Source of the DNA: Thioalkalivibrio sp. ALE31
Lineage (GTDB): Bacteria > Pseudomonadota > Gammaproteobacteria > Ectothiorhodospirales > Ectothiorhodospiraceae
Assembly: GCF_000377405.1 (NCBI RefSeq)
Contig: NZ_KB905020.1
Span: forward strand, 62,001-126,000
DNA: 64,000 bases
Reading direction: 5' to 3'
Made by a program: the position numbers and the translations under genes. Below the pieces are notes generated by a model that was not told the origin of the DNA, did not search any database, and was given only the letters and a program-made list of their open reading frames with translations. Shown one piece after another: positions 43,787 through 51,466 of this stretch. The stretch's first letter is position 1. Every line of letters begins with the position of its first letter.

Positions 43787-43864
43787 GTAGGAGCCTGCTT
43801 GCAGGCGAAGCCCCTGCCAAAGCCAGACGCGGGCAGGGGCTTCGCCTGCAAGCAGCCTCCTACA
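43787..43864. repeat. REP-like palindrome, family A, best copy
   Basis: Arms GTAGGAGCCTGCTTGCAGGC and GCCTGCAAGCAGCCTCCTAC, with an inner CCCCTGCC/GGGCAGGGG pair. It strongly recalls REP sequences of Pseudomonas. Other copies: 32245-32268 (half), 52471-52548 and 57519-57595, and inside 35857-36033 and 36827-37003. Confidence 0.85.
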
Positions 43865-43888
43865 GGCCGTTCTGTTTCCGACTAGGCG

Positions 43889-43987
43889 GTCATTCCAGTA
43901 ACGCCCAGTGGTTATCCGGGATCTGGTGCACCGGGGCAGGGGCCAACTGCAGAGCTCCCGGCTCCTCGATTCGCCCAGCCGGGATAC
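43889..43987. repeat. Family B palindromic repeat, degenerate copy
   Basis: Starts GTCATTCCAGTAACGC and ends CCCAGCCGGGATAC; length about that of the other copies but with several mismatches, so an old copy. Confidence 0.6.
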
Positions 43988-44115
43988 CGCAGTGGCGCCC
44001 GGAGCAGAGGGGGCACCGTCTTACGCTGGGTGCTCCCTTGCCCCGAAGGTAGGCTAAAGAATCTCCACCGGCGGCCGTTAACGCCGTACCCGTCCCCGTG
44101 TGTGAGTGCGCCGCC

Positions 44116-45246
44116 ATGCCTGTCGATACCAGTTTCCACCCAATCTCCCTAAAGGGCCCCGCAGGGCGGTCTGGCTTTGCGCGCCAGGGCCTTGCGCAGG
44201 CCGACGGCGGCTCCGGCCGCAGCCTGAACGCCCTGCAGAATCAGATCCTGCAGAACCTGGCGCGGGCCATCCCCGGCGAAAGCCTTGGCAGCCTCAAGCG
44301 TCTGGATGCCAGCGACTTCACCCCGGAAAAGGTGGCCGACCGGATCGCGACCTTCGTGGAGATGGGTCTGGCGAATGCCCGGGCCCGCGGCGCGTCGGGC
44401 GCCGAGCTGGAGGCGCTGAGGGAGCAGGCGACTCAGGGCGTGGAACAGGGCTTTCGGGAGGCGCGGGAGATCCTGTCGGGTCTCAACCTGTTGGAAGGCC
44501 GCATCGCCGATGACGTGGACGAGACCGAACGCCTGACCTTCGCGGCCCTGGAAGACTTTCGGCTGCCTCCCTCCGAGCGCACCCTGGCTGGCACCACGCG
44601 CCTGTCCATGAGCGAGCGCTTCTCGCGCGCCGAGAGCCTGGAACTGAACATCACCACCCAGTCGGGTGCGGAGGTTCAGATCCGGTTTCAGAGCGTCCAG
44701 GACGCGCGGCTGCAGACCCAGGTCCAGGTGCAGGACGGGGCAGCCGATGGCTGGCTGGATGTCAGCCGGTACGCGGCGAGCGGCTACCAGTTCTCCGTGC
44801 AGGGTGACCTGGACCCGGACGAACTGCGTGCCGTCGAGGAGCTGGTGCGCGATATCGGCTCGCTCGCGGACGAATTCTTCCATGGCGATGTTCAGCGGGC
44901 GTTCGAGATGCTGCCGGACCTGCGTTTCGATACCGACCGGCTCCAGTCGATGGAGCTGAACATGACGCGCACCGAGACCTACCGAATGACCCAGGGCTAC
45001 GAACAGACGCAGCAACTGGACGCGCCGGAACACTCCCGCGCGGCCCAGCGCCTCGAGCAACTGGTGGAGGCCCTCCAGGAACGCTTCAGCCAGCCAGCGC
45101 TCCAGTTCCTGGACAATCCCGTCGACACGGGCGGGCAGATCCTGAACACCCTGGTCGAGCAGGATGCGCGGTTCCGCGAGGCCGAGGCCGAGCGCCAGCA
45201 GCAGTTCCGGGACAACCTGACACGGCTGCTCGACGCGCTGGGTTAG
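44116..45246 (+). CDS. DUF5610-like protein, function unknown
   Basis: 376 residues from the ATG giving MPVDTSFHPISLKGP; a GTG at 44098 is also open. Residues about 35-130 (NALQNQILQNLARAIPGESLGSLKRLDASDFTPEKVADRIATFVEMGL) match DUF5610. The rest is mostly polar helix, with Gln-rich stretches and a coiled-coil-like end (RFREAEAERQQQFRDNLTRLLDALG). No signal peptide or membrane span. DUF5610 proteins are often encoded by free-living gammaproteobacteria; I know of no assigned role. Both neighbours are spacers full of repeats. Confidence 0.7.
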   Translation: MPVDTSFHPISLKGPAGRSGFARQGLAQADGGSGRSLNALQNQILQNLARAIPGESLGSLKRLDASDFTPEKVADRIATFVEMGLANARARGASGAELEALREQATQGVEQGFREAREILSGLNLLEGRIADDVDETERLTFAALEDFRLPPSERTLAGTTRLSMSERFSRAESLELNITTQSGAEVQIRFQSVQDARLQTQVQVQDGAADGWLDVSRYAASGYQFSVQGDLDPDELRAVEELVRDIGSLADEFFHGDVQRAFEMLPDLRFDTDRLQSMELNMTRTETYRMTQGYEQTQQLDAPEHSRAAQRLEQLVEALQERFSQPALQFLDNPVDTGGQILNTLVEQDARFREAEAERQQQFRDNLTRLLDALG

Positions 45247-45633
45247 TCGTCCGGCCCGCGCGAGCGTGGCGAGCCGCGCAACCGCCCCTGCGTCGCTGGA
45301 ATGCGATCCCGAGCGGTTGCCGAAGGGCTCGTCTAGGCTGGGACCCGTGCGCGTCCCCGCGCGCTGAGCCAGAGCGCGTCATCGCCCCATTTCGGGTGCG
45401 AAATGCCTCGTCCAGGAAGAAGATGGGTGTCCTCTTTCTCTGTTGTGGGAGGCCAGCCCTCTGGTCGATCCAGCGCCAGCCATGCCCCTCGGCCAGAGGC
45501 TGGCCTCCCACAGTAGGGTGGGATGGGGCGGTAATTCATCGGTGTGGTCGGGATGCTGGCTGTTAGACTGCCCCTTCAGGGCGCGCAGCGTGCTGCGTGC
45601 CTTAAAGCCGAGTCCGGGTCTGATTGGCATTCC
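45247..45633. other. 387-base spacer before dinB
   Basis: Contains the short motif AAGAAGATGGGTGTCCTCTT (45418-45437) followed by a REP (45445-45511). No SOS box of the CTGT-N8-ACAG type and no copy of GAACATTGTTC ahead of dinB. Confidence 0.55.
45445..45511. repeat. REP-like palindrome, family E
   Basis: Arms GTGGGAGGCCAGCCCTCTGG and CCAGAGGCTGGCCTCCCAC, nearly perfect inverted repeat. Confidence 0.8.
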
Positions 45634-46773
45634 GTGAGAACCATCGCTCATCTCGATATGGATGCGTTTTATGCATCCGTGGATCTGCTGCGCTATCCGG
45701 AGCTACGGGGGCGGCCCGCGGTGATCGGCGGGCGACGTCTCTCCGTGCCGGAGCGAGGGGCAGATGGGCGGTATCGGTTCGAACGGCTCGGCGATTATCG
45801 AGGGCGCGGCGTGGTGACGACGGCGACCTACGAGGCGCGGGCGTTCGGGGTGCATTCCGGGATGGGGCTGATGAAGGCGGGGCAGCTGGCGCCGGATGCG
45901 GTTTTGTTGCCGGCGGATTTCGATGCCTATCGGGCCTATTCGCACCAGTTCAAGCAGGCGGTCCGGGCGCGGGCCGATAAGGTCGAGGATCGCGGCATCG
46001 ACGAGCTGTTCATCGATCTGACCGACGTGAAGGGCGATCCGGTGGTGACGGCGCGAGGGATTCGCGATGCGGTGCAGGCCGAGACGGGGCTGTCTTGTTC
46101 CATCGGCCTGGCCGCGAACAAGCTGCTGGCCAAGATCGCCTCGGATCTGGAGAAGCCGGCGGGGATGACGGTGCTGGGCGAAGGCGACCTCGAGGCGCGC
46201 ATCTGGGCGCTGGGGGTGGGGAAGGTGAACGGTATAGGGCCAAAGGCGACCGAGCGCCTTAAAGCGCTGGGGATCGTTTCGATTGGCGATTTGGCGAAGG
46301 CCGATCTGTATCGGTTGCGCCAGCATTTTGGCGAGACCTATGCCTGGTGGCTGCACGAGGCGGCCCATGGCCGGGACGACAGCCCCGTAGTCACCGAGCG
46401 GGAGCCTAAATCCATCAGCCGAGAGTCCACCTTCGAGCGGGACCTGCATCCACGGGCGGATCGGGACGAGCTGACTCGCATCCTGGTGGCCCTATGCGAA
46501 CGGGTTGCCGGGGATCTCCGTAGCAAGGGCTACTTGGGCCGGACGATCGGGATCAAGTTGCGCTATAGCGATTTCCGCACGGTTACTCGCGACCTTACGC
46601 TGGACACGTGGACGGACGACCCTCAGGCGATTCTGGCCGCGTCCCGTGGCTGCTTGCGCCGGATCGACCTGGGTCAACCGCTGCGACTGCTGGGCGTGCG
46701 CGTCACCAAGCTGGCCTCGGCGTCACGGAACACCCAGCTGGAAGCCAGCCGACAAACGACGCTGCCCCTGTAG
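45634..46773 (+). CDS. dinB: Y-family DNA polymerase IV
   Basis: 379 residues from a GTG giving VRTIAHLDMDAFYASVD. Catalytic acids are D8 and D10 in HLDMDAFYAS and the Asp-Glu of GIDELFIDL; helix-hairpin regions are NGIGPKATERLKALGI and LRQHFGETYAWWL. A ~20-residue insertion (RLSVPERGADGRYRFERLG) after PAVIGG makes it a little longer than E. coli Pol IV. The C-terminus RQTTLPL looks like a sliding-clamp motif. It performs translesion synthesis. Upstream lies a REP-rich spacer with no recognisable SOS box. Confidence 0.92.
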   Translation: MRTIAHLDMDAFYASVDLLRYPELRGRPAVIGGRRLSVPERGADGRYRFERLGDYRGRGVVTTATYEARAFGVHSGMGLMKAGQLAPDAVLLPADFDAYRAYSHQFKQAVRARADKVEDRGIDELFIDLTDVKGDPVVTARGIRDAVQAETGLSCSIGLAANKLLAKIASDLEKPAGMTVLGEGDLEARIWALGVGKVNGIGPKATERLKALGIVSIGDLAKADLYRLRQHFGETYAWWLHEAAHGRDDSPVVTEREPKSISRESTFERDLHPRADRDELTRILVALCERVAGDLRSKGYLGRTIGIKLRYSDFRTVTRDLTLDTWTDDPQAILAASRGCLRRIDLGQPLRLLGVRVTKLASASRNTQLEASRQTTLPL

Positions 46774-47159
46774 ATGCTCGCGGAGCGCATTGCTGCTGCC
46801 ACGCGGCGCGCGAGCACGTTGAGGGGATGATGACGATGAACGACGTGTCCGGTATGCGCGGTTCGTGGAGCAGGGCGTCCCGGAACAGAAGCTGTCGCTG
46901 ATGCGCGAGGCGCTGCAGCGCGGCCAACTCACCGTCAACCGGCGTTTTGTGGATGGGGTGGAGCAGGTCATGGGCTGTCGCATTGAGTGGCGGCGTCCAG
47001 GCCGTCCGCCGTCACGTCAGGCATGAGAGAATCAATCTGTCCCCGTTTCCCGGGTGTAACGCGCCCCATCCGGGGCCTGCGCATTGGCTTCTGAACATCC
47101 TGCAGATCACCGTTTTCAGGGGCTTGGTGACCTCGGAGATCATGCCAGGCCGCACAGGG
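46774..47159. other. 386-base spacer containing the RAYT fossil
   Basis: Apart from the transposase remnant I see only the ATCAATCTGTCCC stretch and about 110 bases without features before the Mut7-C gene end. Confidence 0.5.
46847..47026 (+). pseudogene. RAYT (REP-associated tyrosine) transposase, C-terminal fossil
   Basis: An uninterrupted 59-codon piece: RYARFVEQGVPEQKLSLM, REALQRGQLTVNRRFVDGVE, then a CRIEWRRPGRPP tail. This is the C-terminus of IS200-like RAYT proteins that mobilise REP elements. The catalytic HUH and Tyr parts are gone. It is followed by AATCTGTCCCCGTTTCCCGG, a mark shared with the second fossil at 49539. Confidence 0.75.
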
Positions 47160-47969
47160 TCAGATGTCGATGCCGACCGACCGAAAGCGCTGACGCAGTC
47201 GATCGTAGTGGCTGCCGCGCCAGTAGACCCGGCCGCAGCCGCTGCAGCGCACGAATGCGCCGAAGCGCTCGAGCACCCCGGGCGGCACCTCGCTCGGCTC
47301 GACCGAGTCGGCGAGTGCAGCGCCATCAATCGACCGGAGCTCGCCGTTACACCGCATGCAACGCGAGAACGGCTCGAACAGCCCGGCGAGCTGAAAGCGG
47401 TCGACCACCTCGCGAAGCTGTTGCAATGGGTCCGTAGCGTGCACGTACCGCCCGTGAGTCACCCGGCCGTCCTTCAGCAGGCCAGTGTCACGCGTGAGGA
47501 TAATGCGGTGCTCGTCCTGCGCGGTGCGGATGATGTACTCATCGGAGAAATCGTTGGCATACAGGCAGTCGAAGCCCAGTGCACGCAGGTAACCGACCAG
47601 CCGGCCCAGATGCACATCGAGGATGAAGCGTGGTTCGCGCAGCGGCTGGGGTCGCAGGCGGGAGACGTCGCCTACATCGAAGGCCTCGAACACCGGGTAG
47701 ACCGCCACCCGCTCACCGCCGCGCAGCCGGTGGCCGAAATCCACTGCCCGCCCGTCGACCAGTACCAGGTCAACCTCCGTGTGCGGCACGCCCAGCGACT
47801 CGATGCGGTCCTTGACCGAAGGGGTTCCGTCGAACGCGTGTTCAAAGCTCTGGTATCGCCGTTCGGGCGCGAGGAAGTCGTTCAGCTCGGCATACAACCG
47901 GAAGGTCGCGGTCGCGCGGCCGAGGGGTGCGGATTCGCGGTCCTTGAGCGGGCACATGCCTTCGAGCAT
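47160..47969 (-). CDS. Ubiquitin-like fold fused to Mut7-C (PIN-like) RNase domain
   Basis: 269 residues. Residues about 18-98 form the MoaD/ThiS-like ubiquitin domain (ATFRLYAELNDFLAP, VDLVLVDGRAVDFGHRLRGGERVAVYPVFE), without the terminal Gly-Gly needed for thiocarboxylate chemistry. Residues about 112-265 are Mut7-C: D118 in FILDVHLGRLVGYLRALGFD and D161 in ILTRDTGLLK as probable metal-binding acids, plus a zinc ribbon from C204, C207, C242 and C245. Likely a cytoplasmic ribonuclease; target unknown. A second in-frame ATG at 47957 is possible. Confidence 0.85.
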   Translation of the reverse strand: MLEGMCPLKDRESAPLGRATATFRLYAELNDFLAPERRYQSFEHAFDGTPSVKDRIESLGVPHTEVDLVLVDGRAVDFGHRLRGGERVAVYPVFEAFDVGDVSRLRPQPLREPRFILDVHLGRLVGYLRALGFDCLYANDFSDEYIIRTAQDEHRIILTRDTGLLKDGRVTHGRYVHATDPLQQLREVVDRFQLAGLFEPFSRCMRCNGELRSIDGAALADSVEPSEVPPGVLERFGAFVRCSGCGRVYWRGSHYDRLRQRFRSVGIDI

Positions 47970-48112
47970 ACCGAAACCACCCCACGGAAGAGGCGCGCTT
48001 CAGCCCCGTTCTTCCCCCGGGCCCGACAGACTCCTGGCGGTTCAACATTGGGCGGCGACCAACCGCCGGCAGTAGACTTGCCGCAAGTCGCTGACCCGAA
48101 AAGGATGCAGAC

Positions 48113-48475
48113 ATGAACGATGTCTTTCTTCAGATCGCCAACGCACTGGTACTAGGGCTCGAAGCAGTCGGCATCGCCGTGATCATCGGTGGATTCGTGC
48201 TGGCAACAGTGGTTTGGCTGGTGAACATGCGCCGCATGAGCACACACGAGGCCTACGTCGATTATCGCCGTCGCAGCGTGCGCGGGCTGATTCTCGGACT
48301 GGAGTTCCTGGTCGCGGCCGACATCATCATGACCGTAGCGATCGAGTACTCCATGGAAAACGTACTCATGCTGGCCCTGATTATTCTCATACGCACACTG
48401 CTGGTCTTTGCCCTGCACCTGGAGATCGAGGGCCGTCTCCCGTGGAACCAGTCGGAGGACGATAGCAAGACCTGA
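48113..48475 (+). CDS. DUF1622 small membrane protein
   Basis: 120 residues with three hydrophobic segments (about 8-37, 55-75, 80-105). VLGLEAVGIAVIIGGFVLA, YRRRSVRGLILGLEFLVAADII and ILIRTLLVFALHLEIEGRLPW are the DUF1622 pattern. Inner membrane; function unknown. Stands alone, divergent from the Mut7-C gene. Confidence 0.85.
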   Translation: MNDVFLQIANALVLGLEAVGIAVIIGGFVLATVVWLVNMRRMSTHEAYVDYRRRSVRGLILGLEFLVAADIIMTVAIEYSMENVLMLALIILIRTLLVFALHLEIEGRLPWNQSEDDSKT

Positions 48476-48596
48476 CCCACTCGCAGCGGTGGGCCATTTT
48501 CCGGTGTGATGATGCTGGAGCCGCACTGGGAGGCGATCGCGAGGTCGGCCACACGAGAATGCTGCTACCCCCACGACCCCAGGAGGGAGAGAAGCC

Positions 48597-49257
48597 ATGT
48601 GCGGACGGATGACGCGCTATAGCGCGACCAGCGAACTCGCCATGCGGTACTTCCAGGTCCCCGTCGACGAGGGGTTCGACGTACCCAGGTACAACGTTGC
48701 CCCCGGCACCCATCTGGAAGCGTTCCGGGCCGGCGAGGATGCGCCAGCGGCCTTCCAGCCGATGTTCTGGGGCTTTCGGCCGATGCGCGTCGAGGACGGG
48801 CCCCGACCGATCAACGCTCGGGCCGAGACGGTCGCCACCAGTCGGTATTTTCGATCAGCGTTTGCGCACCGGCGCTGCATCGTGCTGGCCGATGGTTGGT
48901 ACGAATGGCGCAAGACCGAACAGGGCAAGCAGCCGCACTACATCACCCTGACCGAGGGCGCACCGCAGGACATCCTGATGATGGCGGGCATCTGGGAGAA
49001 CAAGCGACGGCGGCGCCTGCTGCGCGATCATCACTGAACCCGCCAACGATCAACTCGCACATATCCATGACCGCCAACCGCTGATACTTGACGCACAGTG
49101 TCGGTGGGACTGGCTCGATCCAGGACTGTCCGAGCGTGACGACATCCGGGCAAAGACTCGCCGCATTCAGCCGGAGATGTTGCGCTATTACGCCGTCTCG
49201 AGCCGAGTGAACCGACCGGTCGAGGACGACCCGGGCCTGGTCGAGCCGAAGCGCTGA
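48597..49257 (+). pseudogene. SRAP (YedK/HMCES-type) gene with one frameshift
   Basis: Encodes MCGRMTRYSATSELA with Cys2 (forms the crosslink to abasic sites in ssDNA), RYNVAPGTHLEAF, N73 in INARAETVATSRYF and E103 in GWYEWR. After GIWEN an extra base near GAGAACAAGCGAC breaks the frame; one base less would give SDGGACCAIITEPANDQLAHIHDRQPL with the active-site His, and run to the stop at 49255-49257, total about 219 residues. With this base the protein ends at 49037 and lacks the His. It is otherwise intact, so a recent mutation or a sequencing error are both possible. Confidence 0.85.
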
Positions 49258-49283
49258 TCGGAAGGTGGTAGAGAGGTGGTAGA

Positions 49284-49344
49284 GGGTCAGACCTTGCTTC
49301 TTGCCTCCTTAGCTGACCAAGGGAAAAAAGCAAGGTCTGGCCCC
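49284..49344. repeat. GGGTCAGACCTTGC inverted repeat, family D
   Basis: Left arm GGGTCAGACCTTGCTTCTT, right arm AAAAAGCAAGGTCTGGCCC, about 25 bases between. Best copy of the family is 52919-52994. Confidence 0.75.
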
Positions 49345-49413
49345 GGAGACCACGCGGTCTGCCGCCAGGGAGAAGATGGGTGTCCTCTTTCTCGAGGCTG
49401 GGGCCCTATAACT

Positions 49414-49482
49414 GTAGGAGGCGAGCCCTCTCGCCGATCGGGCGTATCCAGCACCTCGTCGCCCGAAGGCCTGGGCTCCTGC
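49414..49482. repeat. REP-like palindrome, family E
   Basis: Starts GTAGGAGGCGAGCCCTCTCG and ends GGCCTGGGCTCCTGC. Close to the copy at 33859-33927. Confidence 0.7.
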
Positions 49483-49538
49483 GGGAGGAGGGGCTGCTGC
49501 GGCATGTAAACAAGATGGATGTCCTCTTCCGGTAACGA

Positions 49539-49673
49539 TTGTCGCTGATGCGCGAGGCGCAGCAGCGCGGCCAACTCACCGGCAACCAGCGTTTTGTGGA
49601 TGAGGTGGAGTGGGTCATCGGCTGTCGCATTGAGGGGCGGCGTCCAGGCCGTCCGCCGTCACGTCTCGCATGA
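49539..49673 (+). pseudogene. RAYT transposase fossil, second copy
   Basis: 44 codons, LSLMREAQQRGQLTGNQRF then VDEVEWVIGCRIEGRRPGRP, ending at the same PPSR-x-A and stop as the fossil at 46847. The two share most residues, so both derive from one element. Followed again by ATCAATCTGTCCCAGTTTCC. Confidence 0.75.
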
Positions 49674-49716
49674 GAACATCAATCTGTCCCAGTTTCCGGG
49701 GAATCGTGTAGCCGGG

Positions 49717-49980
49717 TTACTCGTAGTGGCTCCATAAACGAATCACTTTGACCACTCTTTCGTCTTCAAGCACCTGGTACACAAGCCGGTGCTGAATATT
49801 GATGCGCCGCGAGTACGCGCCGGAGAGATCACCCACCAACTTCTCGCAAGGTGGGGGCGTTCGATACGGATCTTCCGCGATCAGCGACAGCAGTTCCTGT
49901 GCCTTTGGCTTAAGGCCGCTGGCAGCCAGCTTCTTCGCATCCTTTTGAGCCTGTCGGGTGTAGACCAACTTCCATGTCAC
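49717..49980 (-). CDS. YoeB/Txe-type mRNA interferase toxin
   Basis: 87 residues from a GTG that overlaps the antitoxin stop (GTGA). TWKLVYTRQAQKDAKKLAASGLKPKAQELL, then CEKLVGDLSGAYSRRINIQHRLVYQVLEDERVVKVIRLWSHY carries the YoeB core: Glu, Arg and the terminal His-Tyr. It cuts mRNA on the ribosome when free. Paired with the antitoxin just upstream. Confidence 0.88.
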   Translation of the reverse strand: MTWKLVYTRQAQKDAKKLAASGLKPKAQELLSLIAEDPYRTPPPCEKLVGDLSGAYSRRINIQHRLVYQVLEDERVVKVIRLWSHYE

Positions 49981-50219
49981 CAATCCAGCTCCTCGTGGCA
50001 TTCATCCGCCGGAGTATCCATGCCCTCGCGGATCGACTCGCGCATACCCGGCACCGATAGCAGGTACAGGGTCTCCTGAATGGCCGACCAGTCCGACTCG
50101 GATAGCAGGACTGCGTTGTTCCGCTTGCCGGTGATCACAATCGGCTCATGGGATTCCGCCGTTTCGTCGATCAGCCGGTAGAGGTTGCTGCGCGCCTCTG
50201 TAGCCGTAATTCCCGTCAT
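49977..50219 (-). CDS. YefM/Phd-type antitoxin
   Basis: 80 residues. TGITATEARSNLYRLIDETAESHEPIVITGKRNNAVLLSESDWSAIQETLYLLS is the Phd/YefM DNA-binding and dimer fold; the C-terminal MRESIREGMDTPADECHEELDW is the toxin-wrapping tail. It represses its own operon and neutralises the YoeB-like toxin. Two tandem palindromes lie 36-70 bases upstream. Confidence 0.88.
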   Translation of the reverse strand: MTGITATEARSNLYRLIDETAESHEPIVITGKRNNAVLLSESDWSAIQETLYLLSVPGMRESIREGMDTPADECHEELDW

Positions 50220-50254
50220 GGCGCACCTCGCAAGTGTGTGGGCTTCGACCAAGA

Positions 50255-50289
50255 GTACGCCTTCGCGTACGTCCCGTAAACCGTACGGG
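50255..50289 (-). promoter_or_regulatory. Tandem palindromes, probable antitoxin operator
   Basis: GTACGC-CTTC-GCGTAC (50255-50270) and CCCGTA-AACCG-TACGGG (50273-50289) are two perfect 6-bp inverted repeats with shared GTAC/TACG cores, side by side upstream of the YefM-like gene. Confidence 0.5.
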
Positions 50290-50372
50290 TATTCCGCCAC
50301 TGCCAGACACCGCACAAACTGCGGCAACCGGCCGGATCGTTCCAGGAATTGTCCTTTCGTCCAGCCTGCAAC

Positions 50373-50474
50373 GTCATCCCGAAAACCGCAAAGCGGTTAT
50401 CCAGGATCTCGGGCGCCAAGGCAGGAGCGGACGTCAGAGATCCCGGCTCTGCGCTTCGCTCCGGCCGGGATGAC
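50373..50474. repeat. Family B palindromic repeat, copy 3
   Basis: 102 bases from GTCATCCCGA to CCGGGATGAC, very close to the copy at 33980-34080. Confidence 0.85.
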
Positions 50475-50544
50475 AGTGTGGTATTTCGAAGAAGGTGGGT
50501 GTTCTCTTGCTCCGCAGGGTGCTCTCCATAGCCCTTTTAACAGG

Positions 50545-50568
50545 TGCTATAGTCCGCCCTAACGGCGG
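50545..50568 (+). promoter_or_regulatory. Extended -10 and small palindrome ahead of the second antitoxin
   Basis: TGC-TATAGT (50545-50553) is an extended -10. CCGCC-CTAAC-GGCGG (50554-50568) sits right at the expected transcription start and could be the antitoxin operator. Confidence 0.4.
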
Positions 50569-50589
50569 CTTATGATGGAGCGGATTGCG

Positions 50590-50856
50590 ATGATCAAATT
50601 TTCCGAAGACCTGGTCCCCCTGACCGACCTGAAGACGAATCCAGGACGGGTTATGAAACACGTGGCCGAGGTTCACCGGCCCGTGCTGCTGACGAGTCGG
50701 GGCAGGGGTGTTGCCGTGGTTCAGTCGGTGGCGGATTACGAAAAGGCCGAGGAAGAGCGGGAGTTCATGCGGGCCGTCGTCGCGGGTCTGGCGGACCTGG
50801 AGGCCGGTCGGGAAGTCTCGATGGACGAGGCCAGGGCGCAGCTCGGTCTCAACTAG
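50590..50856 (+). CDS. Phd/YefM-type antitoxin, second module
   Basis: 88 residues from the ATG giving MIKFSEDLVPLTDLKTNPGRVMKHV, chosen because GGAG lies 9 bases before it and family members start this way; ATGs at 50572 and 50575 are alternatives. Phd fold (RPVLLTSRGRGVAVVQSVADYEKAEEE), then a helical tail ending MDEARAQLGLN. Four bases separate it from the toxin gene. Confidence 0.85.
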   Translation: MIKFSEDLVPLTDLKTNPGRVMKHVAEVHRPVLLTSRGRGVAVVQSVADYEKAEEEREFMRAVVAGLADLEAGREVSMDEARAQLGLN

Positions 50857-50860
50857 CAAT

Positions 50861-51178
50861 ATGCCCGACATTACGATCACGTTTGCCGAATCCGCCCTGC
50901 GCGATCTCAAGCAGATGCAGGAGTGGTACTCGGAGCAAGGTGTGCCGGAGGTCGGACAGAGACTGTTACAAGAGATTTTCCAACGAGTTCAGGCCCTGAA
51001 CGACCACCCCGACATCGGCAGGGTAGTGCCTGAATTTGACCAGCCGTTTCTGCGAGAGCTCGTCCATCCACCGTTCCGCATCGTGTACCGGCGTGATCCC
51101 GACCGGGTAAGGGTTGTCCGGGTCTGGCGAAGCGAACGCCTGCTGCACCTCCCTGGTGGAGCGTCGAAGAAGAACTAG
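50861..51178 (+). CDS. RelE/ParE-family toxin
   Basis: 105 residues: ITITFAESALRDLKQMQEWYSEQGVPEVGQRLLQEIFQRVQALNDHPDIGRVVPEFDQPFLRELVHPPFRIVYRRDPDRVRVVRVWRSERLL is the ParE/RelE plasmid-stabilisation pattern with the central RIVYRR strand and late arginines. It acts on gyrase (ParE) or mRNA (RelE); the sequence leans to ParE. Encoded directly after its antitoxin. Confidence 0.87.
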   Translation: MPDITITFAESALRDLKQMQEWYSEQGVPEVGQRLLQEIFQRVQALNDHPDIGRVVPEFDQPFLRELVHPPFRIVYRRDPDRVRVVRVWRSERLLHLPGGASKKN

Positions 51179-51219
51179 GCCGCCACCAGACCTCCGCTCA
51201 CGGTTTGTGGCGTTTGAAC

Positions 51220-51321
51220 GCCATCCCGGAAACCGCAAACCGGTTATCCGCAATCTCGGCCGGCGGTGCAGGCGTTAGCGTCAGCGATCTCGATTCTCCG
51301 CCTCGCTCCGGCCGGGATGAC
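51220..51321. repeat. Family B palindromic repeat, copy 4
   Basis: 102 bases from GCCATCCCGG to CCGGGATGAC. Diverged in the middle. A piece of the GTCTGGCCCC/AATCTGTCCC sequence class follows (51340-51440). Confidence 0.8.
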
Positions 51322-51466
51322 GTTTTGGCCGCGGAAAAATAAATCTGTCCCTGTTTTTCTCGGTCGGCGCGGGGTTGGATTTTGTGGTTTCACCTGTCCG
51401 GTCGGCTTCGGGCAAGAGGCAAGATCTGGCCCCGTAGGTCCGAACGCCTATGCCCAAACGCGCTGG

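Larger units (their letters stand above)
43635..44115. other. 481-base spacer, REP and family B repeats
   Basis: Contains nested GGCCA-type palindromes at about 43670-43710, a full REP (43787-43864) and a degenerate family B unit (43889-43987). No gene seen. Confidence 0.6.
49258..49716. other. 459-base spacer with repeats and RAYT fossil
   Basis: In order: inverted repeat GGGTCAGACCTTGCTTC...GCAAGGTCTGGCCC (49284-49344), short motif GAAGATGGGTGTCCTCTTTC (49374-49393), REP (49414-49482), short motif (49513-49531), RAYT fossil (49539-49673). No intact gene. Confidence 0.6.
50220..50572. other. Spacer between the two toxin-antitoxin modules
   Basis: Holds the tandem palindromes (50255-50289), a full family B repeat (50373-50474), the short motif GAAGGTGGGTGTTCTCTTGC (50490-50509), and the promoter region of the second module. 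Confidence 0.6.

Noticed and set aside
45544-45633. Longer dinB start at 45544
   Set aside because: The extra 30 residues have no similarity to Pol IV, and the GTG at 45634 starts exactly at the conserved TIAHLDMDAFYAS.
48990-49040. Programmed frameshifting in the SRAP genes
   Set aside because: The site has no slippery heptamer, the two copies shift at different bases, and copy 1 has other lesions. Decay or error explains it better.
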